Assembly: GCF_016901135.1 (NCBI RefSeq)
Contig: NZ_JAFEVL010000025.1
Location: 54,527 to 118,526 of the forward strand
From: Martinezella lusitana
Lineage (GTDB): Bacteria; Pseudomonadota; Alphaproteobacteria; Rhizobiales; Rhizobiaceae
DNA: 64,000 nucleotides
Direction of reading: 5' to 3'
The translations under genes were made by a program, and so were the position numbers. The notes below the pieces were generated by a model that worked only from the letters and a program-made list of their open reading frames with translations, did no database searches and was not told the origin of the DNA. Numbering within the stretch: position 1 is the first letter of the stretch; each line of letters opens with the position of its first letter. Shown here piece after piece: positions 27,433 to 35,495 of this stretch.

Positions 27433-29181
27433 TCACCACTTCACCGATGTACTGACGAACAGCAGCCCGGCGTCGTGCCGGTCGACCGTGCCGCCCAATA
27501 TGTCCGAATAGCCGATATCGAAATTGACATGGCCGCCGGCGAGCTTGGCGCCAGCCGTCCAGCCGAACATGTCGCCGCCATCGATGCGATAGCGCGCTTG
27601 GCGTGCGATCCGTCCGTAATCAAGGCCGACATAGGGCCGGAATTCGCCGAAGATCCTGGCAAGCTCTGCGTTGTCGGCGAAAGGCTGCGTACGCCAGACC
27701 AGATCGTTGCGGACGAAGAAGCCGTTATTACCGTAAAGCATGGTCTCGCGCGTGCCGCGAACCGTGGAATAGCCGCCAAGCGAGATCTGCTCGGCTCCAA
27801 ACAGATTGTCGGGGGAATATTGCCCGGTGACAATCGAATTGATCTCGAAGCGCTGTTCGGCAAGCTCGAGCGGCCGCGTTACGGTGATCGTGCCGCTGAA
27901 CTTGGAGAAGCGAGGATCGGCGTCGCCTGCCCCGGCATCGCCAGGTGCAACGGCGTCGAAGAGATTAAGTCCCTGGCTGTAGGAGAGGTCGAAGACCCAA
28001 AGCCCTCCCAGCATGCGGCGGGAATGGGAAAGGCCGAGATCTCCTGCCGTATATTTGCGACTGCCAACCTCGATACGGTTGCCGAGCAGGAAATTGTTGG
28101 TTTCCTTGTAGGTCAGGCCAGTGTTGAGAGTGGTGATCGAATCCTTGTCGCGGAAGAGCACCCGGTCGGCACCAATTCCCAGCTGCTTTGAATTGCCTGA
28201 TGTATCCAGCGTTCCGAAATTGCCCGGAACCGAGCTGTCATAGCCATACCAGGAGCCGTTCAGCGACAATGTCCAGTAGCCATAGGGTACGCTGACATTG
28301 CCGGAATAGCTGTTGCTCTTGCCCAGACCATCGTCGCGCCACGGATAATCCGGGCCGCTATGCTCGTAGGAAAAGTTCCATTGATCGTTGATGCCGAACA
28401 GGCTGTCATAGCCGACCGTGGCCGAGGACTTGGAATATCCCGTCTGTTCCTGGCCGAGATTACTGTTGCCGAAGGAGAGATGCCAGGGGTGGTCCGGCTT
28501 GTTCTCGATGTTGAGGATCGATGTGCCGTCCGTCTTGCCCGGCAGCATGGCCGTCTTGGCGTTGTTGGATGACAGGCGGTTGATCTGGTCGAGGCCCTGT
28601 TCGATATCACGCAGATTGGTGATCTGGCCCTTCATGCCGGGAAAGGCAGTCGCCAGCATGCCGGAGCCAGGGGCCGGCTTGCCGTTGATGTAGATGTCGG
28701 AGAGCGTGCCTTCGACGGCGACTAGCCGCAGCGTCTTCGTTCCGGCGATATCTTGGGCCGGCACATAGACACGCGAGGTGACAAAGCCTTTGTCGAGGTA
28801 GAGATGCGTCAGGTCGCGCAGCAGCCCGTTGATCTCGCCAACGCCGACGCAGCGGTTCGCATAAGATGCGGTGACCTTGTTGATGGCAGCGGCCGGAAAC
28901 TGCTTCACTCCCTCGACCTCGACATGAGTGATGGCGAAGCACGGGCCAGCCTTCTGGCCGGGTATTGCTGGTTGCTGAGCCTCGGCCTGCGCAGGCTTTG
29001 GCGTCATCCGGCCCAAGGTCTCCAGACGCTGCTGCTCGGCCTCCTGCGCCTGCCGGCGCGCGAAGTCGTCATTCGGCGTTTGGGCAGCTGCAGGCGATAT
29101 CGCAAAAATTACCGCCAACAGTGCGCTGGCGGTCAAAGCAAGATTGTGGCGAGGAGCAACCGGGCGCCGGGCTGACGTCAT
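27433..29181 (-). CDS. cdiB: TpsB/CdiB outer-membrane transporter (ShlB/FhaC family)
   Basis: About 582 residues from the ATG at 29181; an upstream in-frame ATG at 29229 would sit inside the previous gene. A signal peptide (LALTASALLAVIFAISPAAA) is followed by an ERQ/Gln-rich linker, POTRA domains (about 80-235, starting CFAITHVEVEGVKQFP and containing DKGFVTSRVYVP and VEGTLSDIYING) and a 16-strand beta barrel with the conserved VRGTRE loop motif (GGYSTVRGTRETML) and a terminal VSTSVKW strand. It secretes the CdiA-like protein encoded downstream. Nearest family members are ShlB, HecB and FhaC. Confidence 0.92.
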   Translation of the reverse strand: MTSARRPVAPRHNLALTASALLAVIFAISPAAAQTPNDDFARRQAQEAEQQRLETLGRMTPKPAQAEAQQPAIPGQKAGPCFAITHVEVEGVKQFPAAAINKVTASYANRCVGVGEINGLLRDLTHLYLDKGFVTSRVYVPAQDIAGTKTLRLVAVEGTLSDIYINGKPAPGSGMLATAFPGMKGQITNLRDIEQGLDQINRLSSNNAKTAMLPGKTDGTSILNIENKPDHPWHLSFGNSNLGQEQTGYSKSSATVGYDSLFGINDQWNFSYEHSGPDYPWRDDGLGKSNSYSGNVSVPYGYWTLSLNGSWYGYDSSVPGNFGTLDTSGNSKQLGIGADRVLFRDKDSITTLNTGLTYKETNNFLLGNRIEVGSRKYTAGDLGLSHSRRMLGGLWVFDLSYSQGLNLFDAVAPGDAGAGDADPRFSKFSGTITVTRPLELAEQRFEINSIVTGQYSPDNLFGAEQISLGGYSTVRGTRETMLYGNNGFFVRNDLVWRTQPFADNAELARIFGEFRPYVGLDYGRIARQARYRIDGGDMFGWTAGAKLAGGHVNFDIGYSDILGGTVDRHDAGLLFVSTSVKW

Positions 29182-29200
29182 AAGCCTGTCTGCCTTCGCG

Positions 29201-29866
29201 TTAGTTGGAGGCAGACTTCTGCAGCGCATCCAGTGCCGCCGACAGACCCTTCAGGGAGAACTTGATGTTGACCTTCTGGCCATTCATCATCTGCACATGA
29301 CCAACCCCATCCGCCGCCTTGGCAAGCGCTGAGATCGTCTTGGTGTCCAGCTTCTGCTGTGACCAGCAGCCGGCCTGGTTGCAGTTGCGATAGGCCAGCT
29401 GCACGGCCGGCTTATCAGCCGCGTCGATGCTCAAGCCTGCCGGCAGATACATGTTGAGCGGCACGAGCGCGGTCAGCACCAGATCGCTCGCCGGCTGCTT
29501 GCCTGCCTTCTTGTCCGGCGCGGCCGGTGCATCAGCTTTGGCGATGGCGAGCGTCAGCACATTGACGTCCTGGTCACCCTGCTTCACCGTCGCGATCTGC
29601 GCCACTTCGCAATGCGTGGTCGCCGCACCGTCAGCTGCCTTGCCGTCGATGCAGCGATAGTACCAGTCGTCGAATTTTTGCACGCGGGCCTGCGGAGCCG
29701 GCTGTTGCTGTTCGTTTGCTGTCGCATTGATACTCTGCTGGGTACCTGCGCCCGCGGTCGCCCCCGACTGATCTTCAGCTATTGCCAGTGATGCGAACAA
29801 CATTGAGGAGAGAAAAACTACGGATGCCAGAGTCTTGACTGCAAACGTCGCATTGGCGGTCGTCAT
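29201..29866 (-). CDS. IalB-family (invasion-associated locus B) periplasmic protein
   Basis: About 221 residues from the ATG at 29866, which has a GGGAAG ribosome-binding site 7 bases away; an upstream frame extension to 29953 is unlikely. A Sec signal peptide (ASVVFLSSMLFASLAIA) is followed by a Gln/Thr-rich linker and the IalB domain: KFDDWYYRCIDG, HCEVAQIATV, LVLTALVPLNMYLPAGLSID and YRNCNQAGCW. The four Cys residues probably form two disulfides. IalB proteins are secreted envelope proteins named from Bartonella. Here it is the first gene of the TPS operon, 20 bases before tpsB, which suggests an accessory role in exoprotein secretion. That role is inference. Confidence 0.85.
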   Translation of the reverse strand: MTTANATFAVKTLASVVFLSSMLFASLAIAEDQSGATAGAGTQQSINATANEQQQPAPQARVQKFDDWYYRCIDGKAADGAATTHCEVAQIATVKQGDQDVNVLTLAIAKADAPAAPDKKAGKQPASDLVLTALVPLNMYLPAGLSIDAADKPAVQLAYRNCNQAGCWSQQKLDTKTISALAKAADGVGHVQMMNGQKVNIKFSLKGLSAALDALQKSASN

Positions 29867-29949
29867 GAAAAACTTCCCAAGGTCAAAGCCGTATGCTTGC
29901 GCAAGGTGGCCCTTGCCCATTCGGCAGATCATCAAATATTCATGAAAAA

Positions 29950-29988
29950 ACACCTCACGAGGTGTGGCCGATCATGGGCCTGATCGGC
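29950..29988 (-). promoter_or_regulatory. Two hairpins in the leader of the TPS operon
   Basis: On the minus strand, hairpin 1 (29988-29967) has 8-base perfect arms, GCCGATCA with TGATCGGC, around six bases. Hairpin 2 (29965-29950) has 6-base arms, ACACCT with AGGTGT, around CGTG, and is followed directly by TTTTTT. The second has the form of a Rho-independent terminator, lying 84 bases before the ialB start. Together they could be an attenuator or mark the end of an upstream transcript. No gene on the minus strand lies between them and the hipA stop at 30291. Confidence 0.5.
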
Positions 29989-30290
29989 TCAATACCACCT
30001 TTCAAGAAAAATACAGCGAAAAGTAGCACTGCTATAGGTGATCTGCATGCTCGTTTTTGGAGGCGCGTGTAGATTATGCAACACGTGCGTTTATTAATTA
30101 AAATTGTCGAGGGGCTCGATGTTGAACTCCGTTCGAAATTTACCGAGTCTGCCATCTTGCCGTGACCCAGCGACCGTCATGAAAAATAATGGTTTTCATC
30201 GCCTTGTCTAAGTCGGCCTTGGTCAGCACCGCGCAGGCGCAGTATGTCGTATATGACGCGTTATCGCGTTCTTTCGAACATATATGAAAA
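29989..30290. other. Intergenic region upstream of the TPS operon
   Basis: About 300 bases with no convincing gene. It is more AT-rich than its surroundings and probably contains the promoter of the TPS operon. Only a short weak open frame runs across it. Confidence 0.4.
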
Positions 30291-31523
30291 TCAAAAAGTG
30301 AGTGCTATTTCAGTCTGTTCGTTTACGAAGGCGGCTTCATATTCACGCGCTAGGGTACCGGCGACGCCCACTTGTCGAAGCGCATCTCGCCATGCCACGG
30401 AAATGCGCTGCGCCGTTTTGCGAATCATCTGACGCGCATCTGTCTCGGCGATCTCGAAGAACTCGCAGGCTTCGAAGGCCAGACGGATCGACCGGTCATG
30501 AGCGCCGCCCTCAAGAATTGCCGTTTCGAGATGCGGATTGCGGTCAGGTGCAGGATTCACGTCGAAAGCCGGGGACAGTCGCCAGCGACCAGACCCCACA
30601 TAAAGGAAACCGTGGTTCTTCAGATGGTCATCCTTGTTCGACACGAGGATGGTGAAGATCAGGCGCAGAAAGAGTTCGCGGAAATCGGCCTGCGGATCGG
30701 CAGCATTTGCCCGCATGAAATCGACGATCTCCGTATAGGAACCGAGTTCGGTTCCCGTCTTCCCCAAAGCAGTGCGGGCCGAGATGTAGGGAACCCGCGC
30801 GGTTCCGCGCCGATCGAAACGCTGGACTAGAGCCACCGGGAATGACGTATCAGCTAGTTCCAGCCTGACCTCCGGCGTGCGTATCCCGCAGGCCCGCGCG
30901 AGGCGGAGCGTGGCAACTTCGACGCATTCGATTGGCTGCTGGTCATGAACCGAGGTGAACTTGGCGAGCCAGAGCGTGTCGCCATCCCGGACGTTGGCCT
31001 TGGGACGCGCACCGCCGGAACCGCCCGCGCCGGCGAGCGCCTGAATGTCCTCGGGGGATACTTCCTTGCCCTGCTCATAGGCCCGGGCGATGGCGGTGAT
31101 GGCCTCCAGATCGACCAGACGCGGTACGGCGTCGGCCGTGCCACCTCGGATGATTTCTCCCCTATCGTCCAGAAACCGCAACGCGCCCTGCCGGCAGGTG
31201 TCATCGGACAACGTCAGATATTCGAACTCGGAAAGGCCATTACCATAGGCGCGCTCGAGAAGCCTGCGGCCCCAGCTGTCCGGCGCGGCGTCGGCGAAGG
31301 CTCCCGCCAGTGCATCGCGCTTGTTTTCCGCCTGTCCGGATGCGTGAAATGGCCCAGCTTCAAGAGGAAAGGTTGGCTGCACGGCAAAGGCGCGGGGATT
31401 CTCGATCCAGGCGGGGTCATAGGCGAAGGTCGAGAACTGACGCGGCCCGGCCTGCGTGAAACGCAGCTGACCAACGGGTGTCAGGCTCTCGCCGAGAACG
31501 ACATGGGCGTTGAAGTCGGGCAT
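30291..31523 (-). CDS. hipA: HipA-family kinase toxin (second copy)
   Basis: A 410-residue HipA-type serine/threonine kinase. The N-terminal domain starts HVVLGESLTPVGQLRF. The Gly-rich loop (GAGGSGGARPKANV) lies near residue 167-180, LWLAKFTSV carries the ATP-contacting Lys, the catalytic loop is SNKDDHLKNHG near 294-303 and the metal-binding motif is LSPAFDVNP near 311. All key kinase residues seem present, so it should be active. It overlaps the antitoxin gene by one base (TGATG). It is only distantly similar to the HipA at 9628, so the two are separate acquisitions rather than a duplication. Confidence 0.9.
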   Translation of the reverse strand: MPDFNAHVVLGESLTPVGQLRFTQAGPRQFSTFAYDPAWIENPRAFAVQPTFPLEAGPFHASGQAENKRDALAGAFADAAPDSWGRRLLERAYGNGLSEFEYLTLSDDTCRQGALRFLDDRGEIIRGGTADAVPRLVDLEAITAIARAYEQGKEVSPEDIQALAGAGGSGGARPKANVRDGDTLWLAKFTSVHDQQPIECVEVATLRLARACGIRTPEVRLELADTSFPVALVQRFDRRGTARVPYISARTALGKTGTELGSYTEIVDFMRANAADPQADFRELFLRLIFTILVSNKDDHLKNHGFLYVGSGRWRLSPAFDVNPAPDRNPHLETAILEGGAHDRSIRLAFEACEFFEIAETDARQMIRKTAQRISVAWRDALRQVGVAGTLAREYEAAFVNEQTEIALTF

Positions 31524-31900
31524 CAGAAAGCCGCGCCGTCCGGGTCGATGACATCCAGATCATCCTGTGCCGTCTTTCCCTTCGCCTTCTGCCTACTTAG
31601 TGTGGTCGCAAAAGACCGTCCGCGGCGCGGCTGGCGTTCGATGGTCAATACCAGACCCAGATCATCCTTGCGGATATCAATCAGGTCGGCCAGTCGGTCG
31701 ACAAGACCAAGCACGACCATGATATCGGCGAGCGTTCCGATTCCGACACCGGGATCCCCCTTTTCCAAGCGCGCGACGGTGCTCGGCGATGTGCCCGCGC
31801 GCACCGCCAAATCTGCCACGGCGATGCCGCGCCGCAAACGAGCGCCGCGGATGTCATGGCCAAGCCTTTCGAGAGCGGACTTTGATTTCGGCGATCCCAT
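31523..31900 (-). CDS. hipB: HipB-type XRE antitoxin (second copy)
   Basis: A 125-residue protein with an XRE helix-turn-helix at about 15-70 (DIRGARLRRGIAVADLAVRAG then SPSTVARLEKGDPGVGIGTLADIMVVLG). A basic, Lys/Arg-rich tail follows, probably the part that wraps the HipA kinase. Antitoxin first, toxin second with a one-base overlap is the classical hipBA layout. A palindrome abuts its start codon. Confidence 0.85.
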   Translation of the reverse strand: MGSPKSKSALERLGHDIRGARLRRGIAVADLAVRAGTSPSTVARLEKGDPGVGIGTLADIMVVLGLVDRLADLIDIRKDDLGLVLTIERQPRRGRSFATTLSRQKAKGKTAQDDLDVIDPDGAAF

Positions 31901-31901
31901 G

Positions 31902-31926
31902 ATAATAATCCAGATACGATGATTAT
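31902..31926. promoter_or_regulatory. Operator-like palindrome before hipB
   Basis: Arms ATAATAATC (31902-31910) and GATGATTAT (31918-31926) pair at 8 of 9 positions across seven bases. The site begins one base before the hipB start codon and covers its weak ribosome-binding site (GGA). This is a typical position for autorepression by the antitoxin-toxin complex. Confidence 0.5.
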
Positions 31927-32040
31927 AGCGTCACAATAACTCATATATGATGAATTACAAAAACCCGCAAGCGCGCTGATCGCTAGAGGTTCGCCTGCCC
32001 ATCAAGGATTCTGTTCTCTGTCGCTAACGTCTCGTCGGTG

Positions 32041-32547
32041 CTACGATCTCAGTCGCCTCACCATGATGACGTCGTCAATTTCCCTGCCGCCGTCCAATAG
32101 CCCGCCGGGGATCCTCCCGACTTCGGAGAAACCTTCCCGGTGATAAAAACCAATAGCCCCGGGAGTTTCGGCACTGACCGCAAGTTCAAGCTGCAAAATT
32201 TCCTCATGCCTTGCAAAATCGACGACCGCGGCCAGAAGGTCTCTGGCAAGACCTGTTCCACGGAAACTCTCACGCAGGTAAACCATGACAAGTGTGGCCC
32301 GATGGGCCATCTTTCTCGGGCGTTGAGGCAGTAGGCCCATAATACCAACAGGCTCGCTATTGCTGAACGCGACAAAGACGGGATCAGCTAGTCTTCTGCG
32401 CCATGCCTCATCAGGGAGCATGACCCAATCCTCAAATCTGCTTGCGAAGGAAGCCGGTTCGCAACGAAGGGATTCCAGCCGAATACGCCGGAAGACTTCG
32501 ATCTCGTCGGGGGACAGTTGCCTTATCAATGCTCGCTCTAGGTCCAT
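32041..32547 (-). CDS. GNAT-family N-acetyltransferase
   Basis: A 168-residue GNAT enzyme starting at the ATG at 32547 (GGAG ribosome-binding site upstream; an extension to 32601 is less likely). The acetyl-CoA-binding motif A is visible: LVMVYLRESFRGTGLARDLLAAVVDFA, where R-G-T-G-L-A binds the pyrophosphate. Motif B is IGFYHREGFSEVGRIPG. The N-terminal part (SPDEIEVFRRIRLESLRCEPASF) is typical of stand-alone acetyltransferases acting on small molecules or protein N-termini. It is separate from the TacT-type GNAT at 35496 and has no RHH partner. Confidence 0.85.
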   Translation of the reverse strand: MDLERALIRQLSPDEIEVFRRIRLESLRCEPASFASRFEDWVMLPDEAWRRRLADPVFVAFSNSEPVGIMGLLPQRPRKMAHRATLVMVYLRESFRGTGLARDLLAAVVDFARHEEILQLELAVSAETPGAIGFYHREGFSEVGRIPGGLLDGGREIDDVIMVRRLRS

Positions 32548-32675
32548 GACACGCTCCAGAAAGACAAAATAGGTTCCGACCGGAGAGAATATCGAACCCA
32601 ATTAATCACAAGCCGAAGGAGGGGCATTCTCTTCCCAAGCTTTCCAGTCGGCATCCGCGCCCGCGGCTGCGAGGA

Positions 32676-34082
32676 CTATGCCCACTGCCACTCCGCCGAA
32701 TCAGGGTGAATGGCTTCAGCCCTGATATGCGCGGATAGCTCCGCCCAGATTGGATCGCTGGTGAAACTGGCAAGGTCGCCAGCGGCATCCTCTAGCGAAT
32801 GGGCGCCGTATCTGGCGCCCACCTCCAACGCAGATCCGTTCTCTTCGATCTCCTTGAACGGTGAGCCGTCGTTTGGGCGCAAGACGCGGTGCCCCCACAT
32901 CCCGGGCTGCTCGTCAGCATGTAGCGCATCCAGAAGCTCCCGATCGCTGGAGACATCGAGTGCGGTAGCAACAAGGTACCGCATAAGGGGATAATAGACG
33001 GTCTGCCGACATCCGCCGAGAACACGAATGCCGGGCAGGATCGACGTCACCAGAAACGTCATAAGCAGATTCGGCACCAATTTGCGCTGGCGCAGCGAGG
33101 CCGCGATGCTCTCCCGATCAAATCTCACCTCATCGAACGAAGGGGATCCTCCTGAAAGAACGCCGTCCTGCAAACGCAAGGGGAATATCCGTCCGTCCTC
33201 CAATCCCCAGAAAAAATCGGTTGATTGGCGGACCCATCCTGCCCACGGACCGCTATTCAGCCGCTCCAGCGCCCGCAACATGCTTTCCGCGATCAGGCCA
33301 CCGCCGGCAAAGCGAGATGACAGCCACGAAGCCGGATCCTCAAAATGGTCCGCGACAAGATCGGCAACATCGATATCGTCAAATTGCAGCAGCCGGAGAG
33401 ACGGCGGAAACGATCGCCGCCATAGGACCTGATTGGCGGCTCTGATCGCCTCGGCTGCCGACGGAAAGTCCATGTCAGGCAAAATGGCCTTGAGCCGAGC
33501 AACTGCCGGATTGGCGGATCCGCCGCCATTTTGCCCCGCCAGCGTGAAGCGATAAGGCCCATTGAAGCCACAAATACTGTAAGGATCCATCCGGCTTCGA
33601 GACAGGCCGAACACGTTCACCACCTCGCCGCCAAACGAAAGCCATCCGGGGCCCTTTTTTGACTTCTCTATGAACTTCACCGTCGAAGAGTTGTAGCAGA
33701 TGTGCCACCGGTGGGCGTGGGCGGTAAGGCCGAGTGCGCTGAACAGGTGTGTGTAGAAAGCATCGGGCTCGATCAGCAAATGACAGTGAGGACCGGTTTG
33801 TATGACCGGCGATGCAGCTATTTGCCGGCCTGCTTCCTCTGCATCGTCCTGACTGGCCCCTGACCTCAACGCGATACGAACGACAAATGTCCGAAGCCGA
33901 ATCATCGCGTCGTCGCGAACCGAACATCGGCCGCGGCGGCCTTCTGCGTAAACTGCAGATGCGTAGTCCTTGAGCGGAAGCGCCCAGAACCGGGCAAGGT
34001 TGGGCATAAGAGAAGACAACGCCTGTCTTACATCCTCCGCAGCACTTTGACCGCTCGTGGCACTCGACAGCTCTTTGCTCAT
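32676..34082 (-). CDS. Unrecognised 468-aa protein resembling a divergent BshC
   Basis: A 468-residue soluble protein. Reading it against my memory of BshC (the cysteine-adding enzyme of bacillithiol synthesis) I see colinear echoes: VIQTGPHC...EPDAFYTHLFSAL at 93-116 for the V-x-G-Q-Q-x-G-L...G-P-L-Y-T motif, FFWGLEDGRIFPLRL near 290-304 for the FYEYEDERFLI segment, and LVPNLLMTFLVTSILPG then LGGCRQTVYY at 335-364 for the N-x-x-x-R-P-L-x-Q-x-x-L-I-P-T...G-G-P-G-E-I-x-Y motif. Spacing between them is similar. The E-D-H-D segment is not preserved. It follows the methyltransferase gene after 31 bases, as one transcription unit. Treat the BshC link as a hypothesis. Confidence 0.5.
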   Translation of the reverse strand: MSKELSSATSGQSAAEDVRQALSSLMPNLARFWALPLKDYASAVYAEGRRGRCSVRDDAMIRLRTFVVRIALRSGASQDDAEEAGRQIAASPVIQTGPHCHLLIEPDAFYTHLFSALGLTAHAHRWHICYNSSTVKFIEKSKKGPGWLSFGGEVVNVFGLSRSRMDPYSICGFNGPYRFTLAGQNGGGSANPAVARLKAILPDMDFPSAAEAIRAANQVLWRRSFPPSLRLLQFDDIDVADLVADHFEDPASWLSSRFAGGGLIAESMLRALERLNSGPWAGWVRQSTDFFWGLEDGRIFPLRLQDGVLSGGSPSFDEVRFDRESIAASLRQRKLVPNLLMTFLVTSILPGIRVLGGCRQTVYYPLMRYLVATALDVSSDRELLDALHADEQPGMWGHRVLRPNDGSPFKEIEENGSALEVGARYGAHSLEDAAGDLASFTSDPIWAELSAHIRAEAIHPDSAEWQWA

Positions 34083-34113
34083 TTTTGCTGATCCCGCATG
34101 AGGAAGCGACCGT

Positions 34114-35163
34114 TCAGGTTTCGCTGCTGATCGACTGCGGCGGCCGCCATGCCCAGTCTGCTAGCATCGGATTTTTCTCGTCATTTACGAGGATGTGCGG
34201 CACCTGCTCGTGGCAAAACTCTGGCGGTATCGCCGGTTTCACCATCGAAGTGACAAAGTCTTGCAGCGAATTCAAGGAATTGGATGAGACGATCGTGTAG
34301 AAATTCCCGCTATTCCACGTGACGACGGCATACCGGAAGTAAGATTGGAGAGCCGATCCCGATGTCTTCAGGTCGACCTGGAAGTCGAACATCGTATCCA
34401 GAACACCGCGCTTCTTCTCGACAATCTGCCTTTTGGTAAAAAACCTCGACTTGAACACCTCGTCCTTTTGGCGCTCTCGTTCAAGATAGGCCTCGGTGTT
34501 TCCGTGGGCGAGCTTTTGCACCTGAACCAACACGCCATCGGGCCGGACGCGGGGCGCGATGAAGCCGGTTTGATTGTCCCTGTCACGGCCGTACATCTGG
34601 AACGTCGTGTCTTCGAGCAGGACATCATATCCGTCCTGGAAAGGCTGAAGCGTTTCATCTGTCGCGTACCGCGCATCGTCCAGTTCGAAGAACGGTCCGT
34701 GGTAAAACTGCGCATCGTCGCTGCCTCTCCGGGCGAAAAAGGAGACGCGGTTGCCGTCCGTGGGACTGCAATTGAGGGTTTTTAGGCGGCCGTCACCAAG
34801 CTTTGCCAGCGCTCTTGCAAGAGTGCCGGCGCCGGCCCCCAGGGTATAGATCGTCGCAGGGCGTCCGTTGCGCGCCCAGCTCTTCTCCCCAAACGAGAGA
34901 ATGGCTGCACCCAGGCGACACTCCTCCTCTAGCCGATAGGGAATGCTTGCAAAATAGTGGCTGTCGAAATGTCCCCACAAACGCCGGTGCGTATCCCAGA
35001 ATGTCATGCAGTCGAGATCGAACGACAGGAGGGCCATATCAGGCTCCGGTCTGCCCAGGTTGGGTGCCCCTCCCAATCCGCTGGCTGTTTGTTCAAAGAA
35101 GGTTGCAAACGAATTGAGGCGCGGAGCCTTCCGCCAGGCATCTATTGTCTTGCTGTCCACCAT
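34114..35163 (-). CDS. Class I SAM-dependent methyltransferase-like protein
   Basis: A 349-residue protein with a Rossmann methyltransferase core near residues 100-225. Motif I is IYTLGAGAGTLARALAKL near 104-121, followed by LKTLNCSPTDGN, a motif-IV-like acidic stretch (YDVLLEDTTFQMYG) and RPDGVLVQVQKL. The N-terminal 95 residues and the C-terminal 120 residues (with SGSALQSYFRYAVVTW) are specific to this family and unknown to me. It is the first gene of a two-gene unit with the BshC-like gene, preceded by 330 bases of palindrome-rich DNA. A role in making a small molecule is plausible but unproven. Confidence 0.65.
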   Translation of the reverse strand: MVDSKTIDAWRKAPRLNSFATFFEQTASGLGGAPNLGRPEPDMALLSFDLDCMTFWDTHRRLWGHFDSHYFASIPYRLEEECRLGAAILSFGEKSWARNGRPATIYTLGAGAGTLARALAKLGDGRLKTLNCSPTDGNRVSFFARRGSDDAQFYHGPFFELDDARYATDETLQPFQDGYDVLLEDTTFQMYGRDRDNQTGFIAPRVRPDGVLVQVQKLAHGNTEAYLERERQKDEVFKSRFFTKRQIVEKKRGVLDTMFDFQVDLKTSGSALQSYFRYAVVTWNSGNFYTIVSSNSLNSLQDFVTSMVKPAIPPEFCHEQVPHILVNDEKNPMLADWAWRPPQSISSET

Positions 35164-35278
35164 GGTGCGATCCTCGTTTCAAGCCGAACGACAGGTGCCG
35201 CCCTAATTCGATTTTCGGAACAGGCATCACCGGTCCGCCAATCGCCCCCTGCCGAGGGCGTTTTTCGCGACTAAAAGT

Positions 35279-35337
35279 GATTGCGTAGAGTTGATTGCCG
35301 AGGAGCCTCGACGCAATCTACCGATATCGGGAGATTG
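35279..35337. promoter_or_regulatory. Nested palindromes upstream of the methyltransferase gene
   Basis: Three overlapping symmetries lie about 120-170 bases before the methyltransferase start. Arms GATTGCGTAGAG (35279-35290) and CTCGACGCAATC (35307-35318) pair at 11 of 12 positions. CGAGGAGCCTCG (35299-35310) has 5-base perfect arms. A 24-base palindrome at 35314-35337 is centred on CCGATATCGG and flanked by CAATCT and AGATTG, with a single mismatched pair. The last has the size and form of a LuxR-type or dimeric-repressor operator. Only the symmetry is observed. Confidence 0.5.
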
Positions 35338-35495
35338 ACTCGCAACTTTTGCTTGCTCGAGCGGTGTGCTCAAAAGCGCGGAAACAGCGAATTCGGTGGT
35401 TGAGCGGGTGTTTCTGCCGTGTCATCGCACACAGGACATCCACCCGCCCTGCTACGTGAAATGGTAGAAGCCCATATTGCTCGGGTAAATGGTTG
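35338..35495. other. Intergenic, between TacT-type gene and palindromes
   Basis: No gene seen. The stretch probably carries the promoter of the methyltransferase/BshC-like unit and the end of the TacT transcript. Confidence 0.4.

Noticed and set aside
29955..30155. 66-residue minus-strand frame upstream of ialB
   Set aside because: No ribosome-binding site and no protein-like pattern, and it overlaps the terminator-like hairpin.
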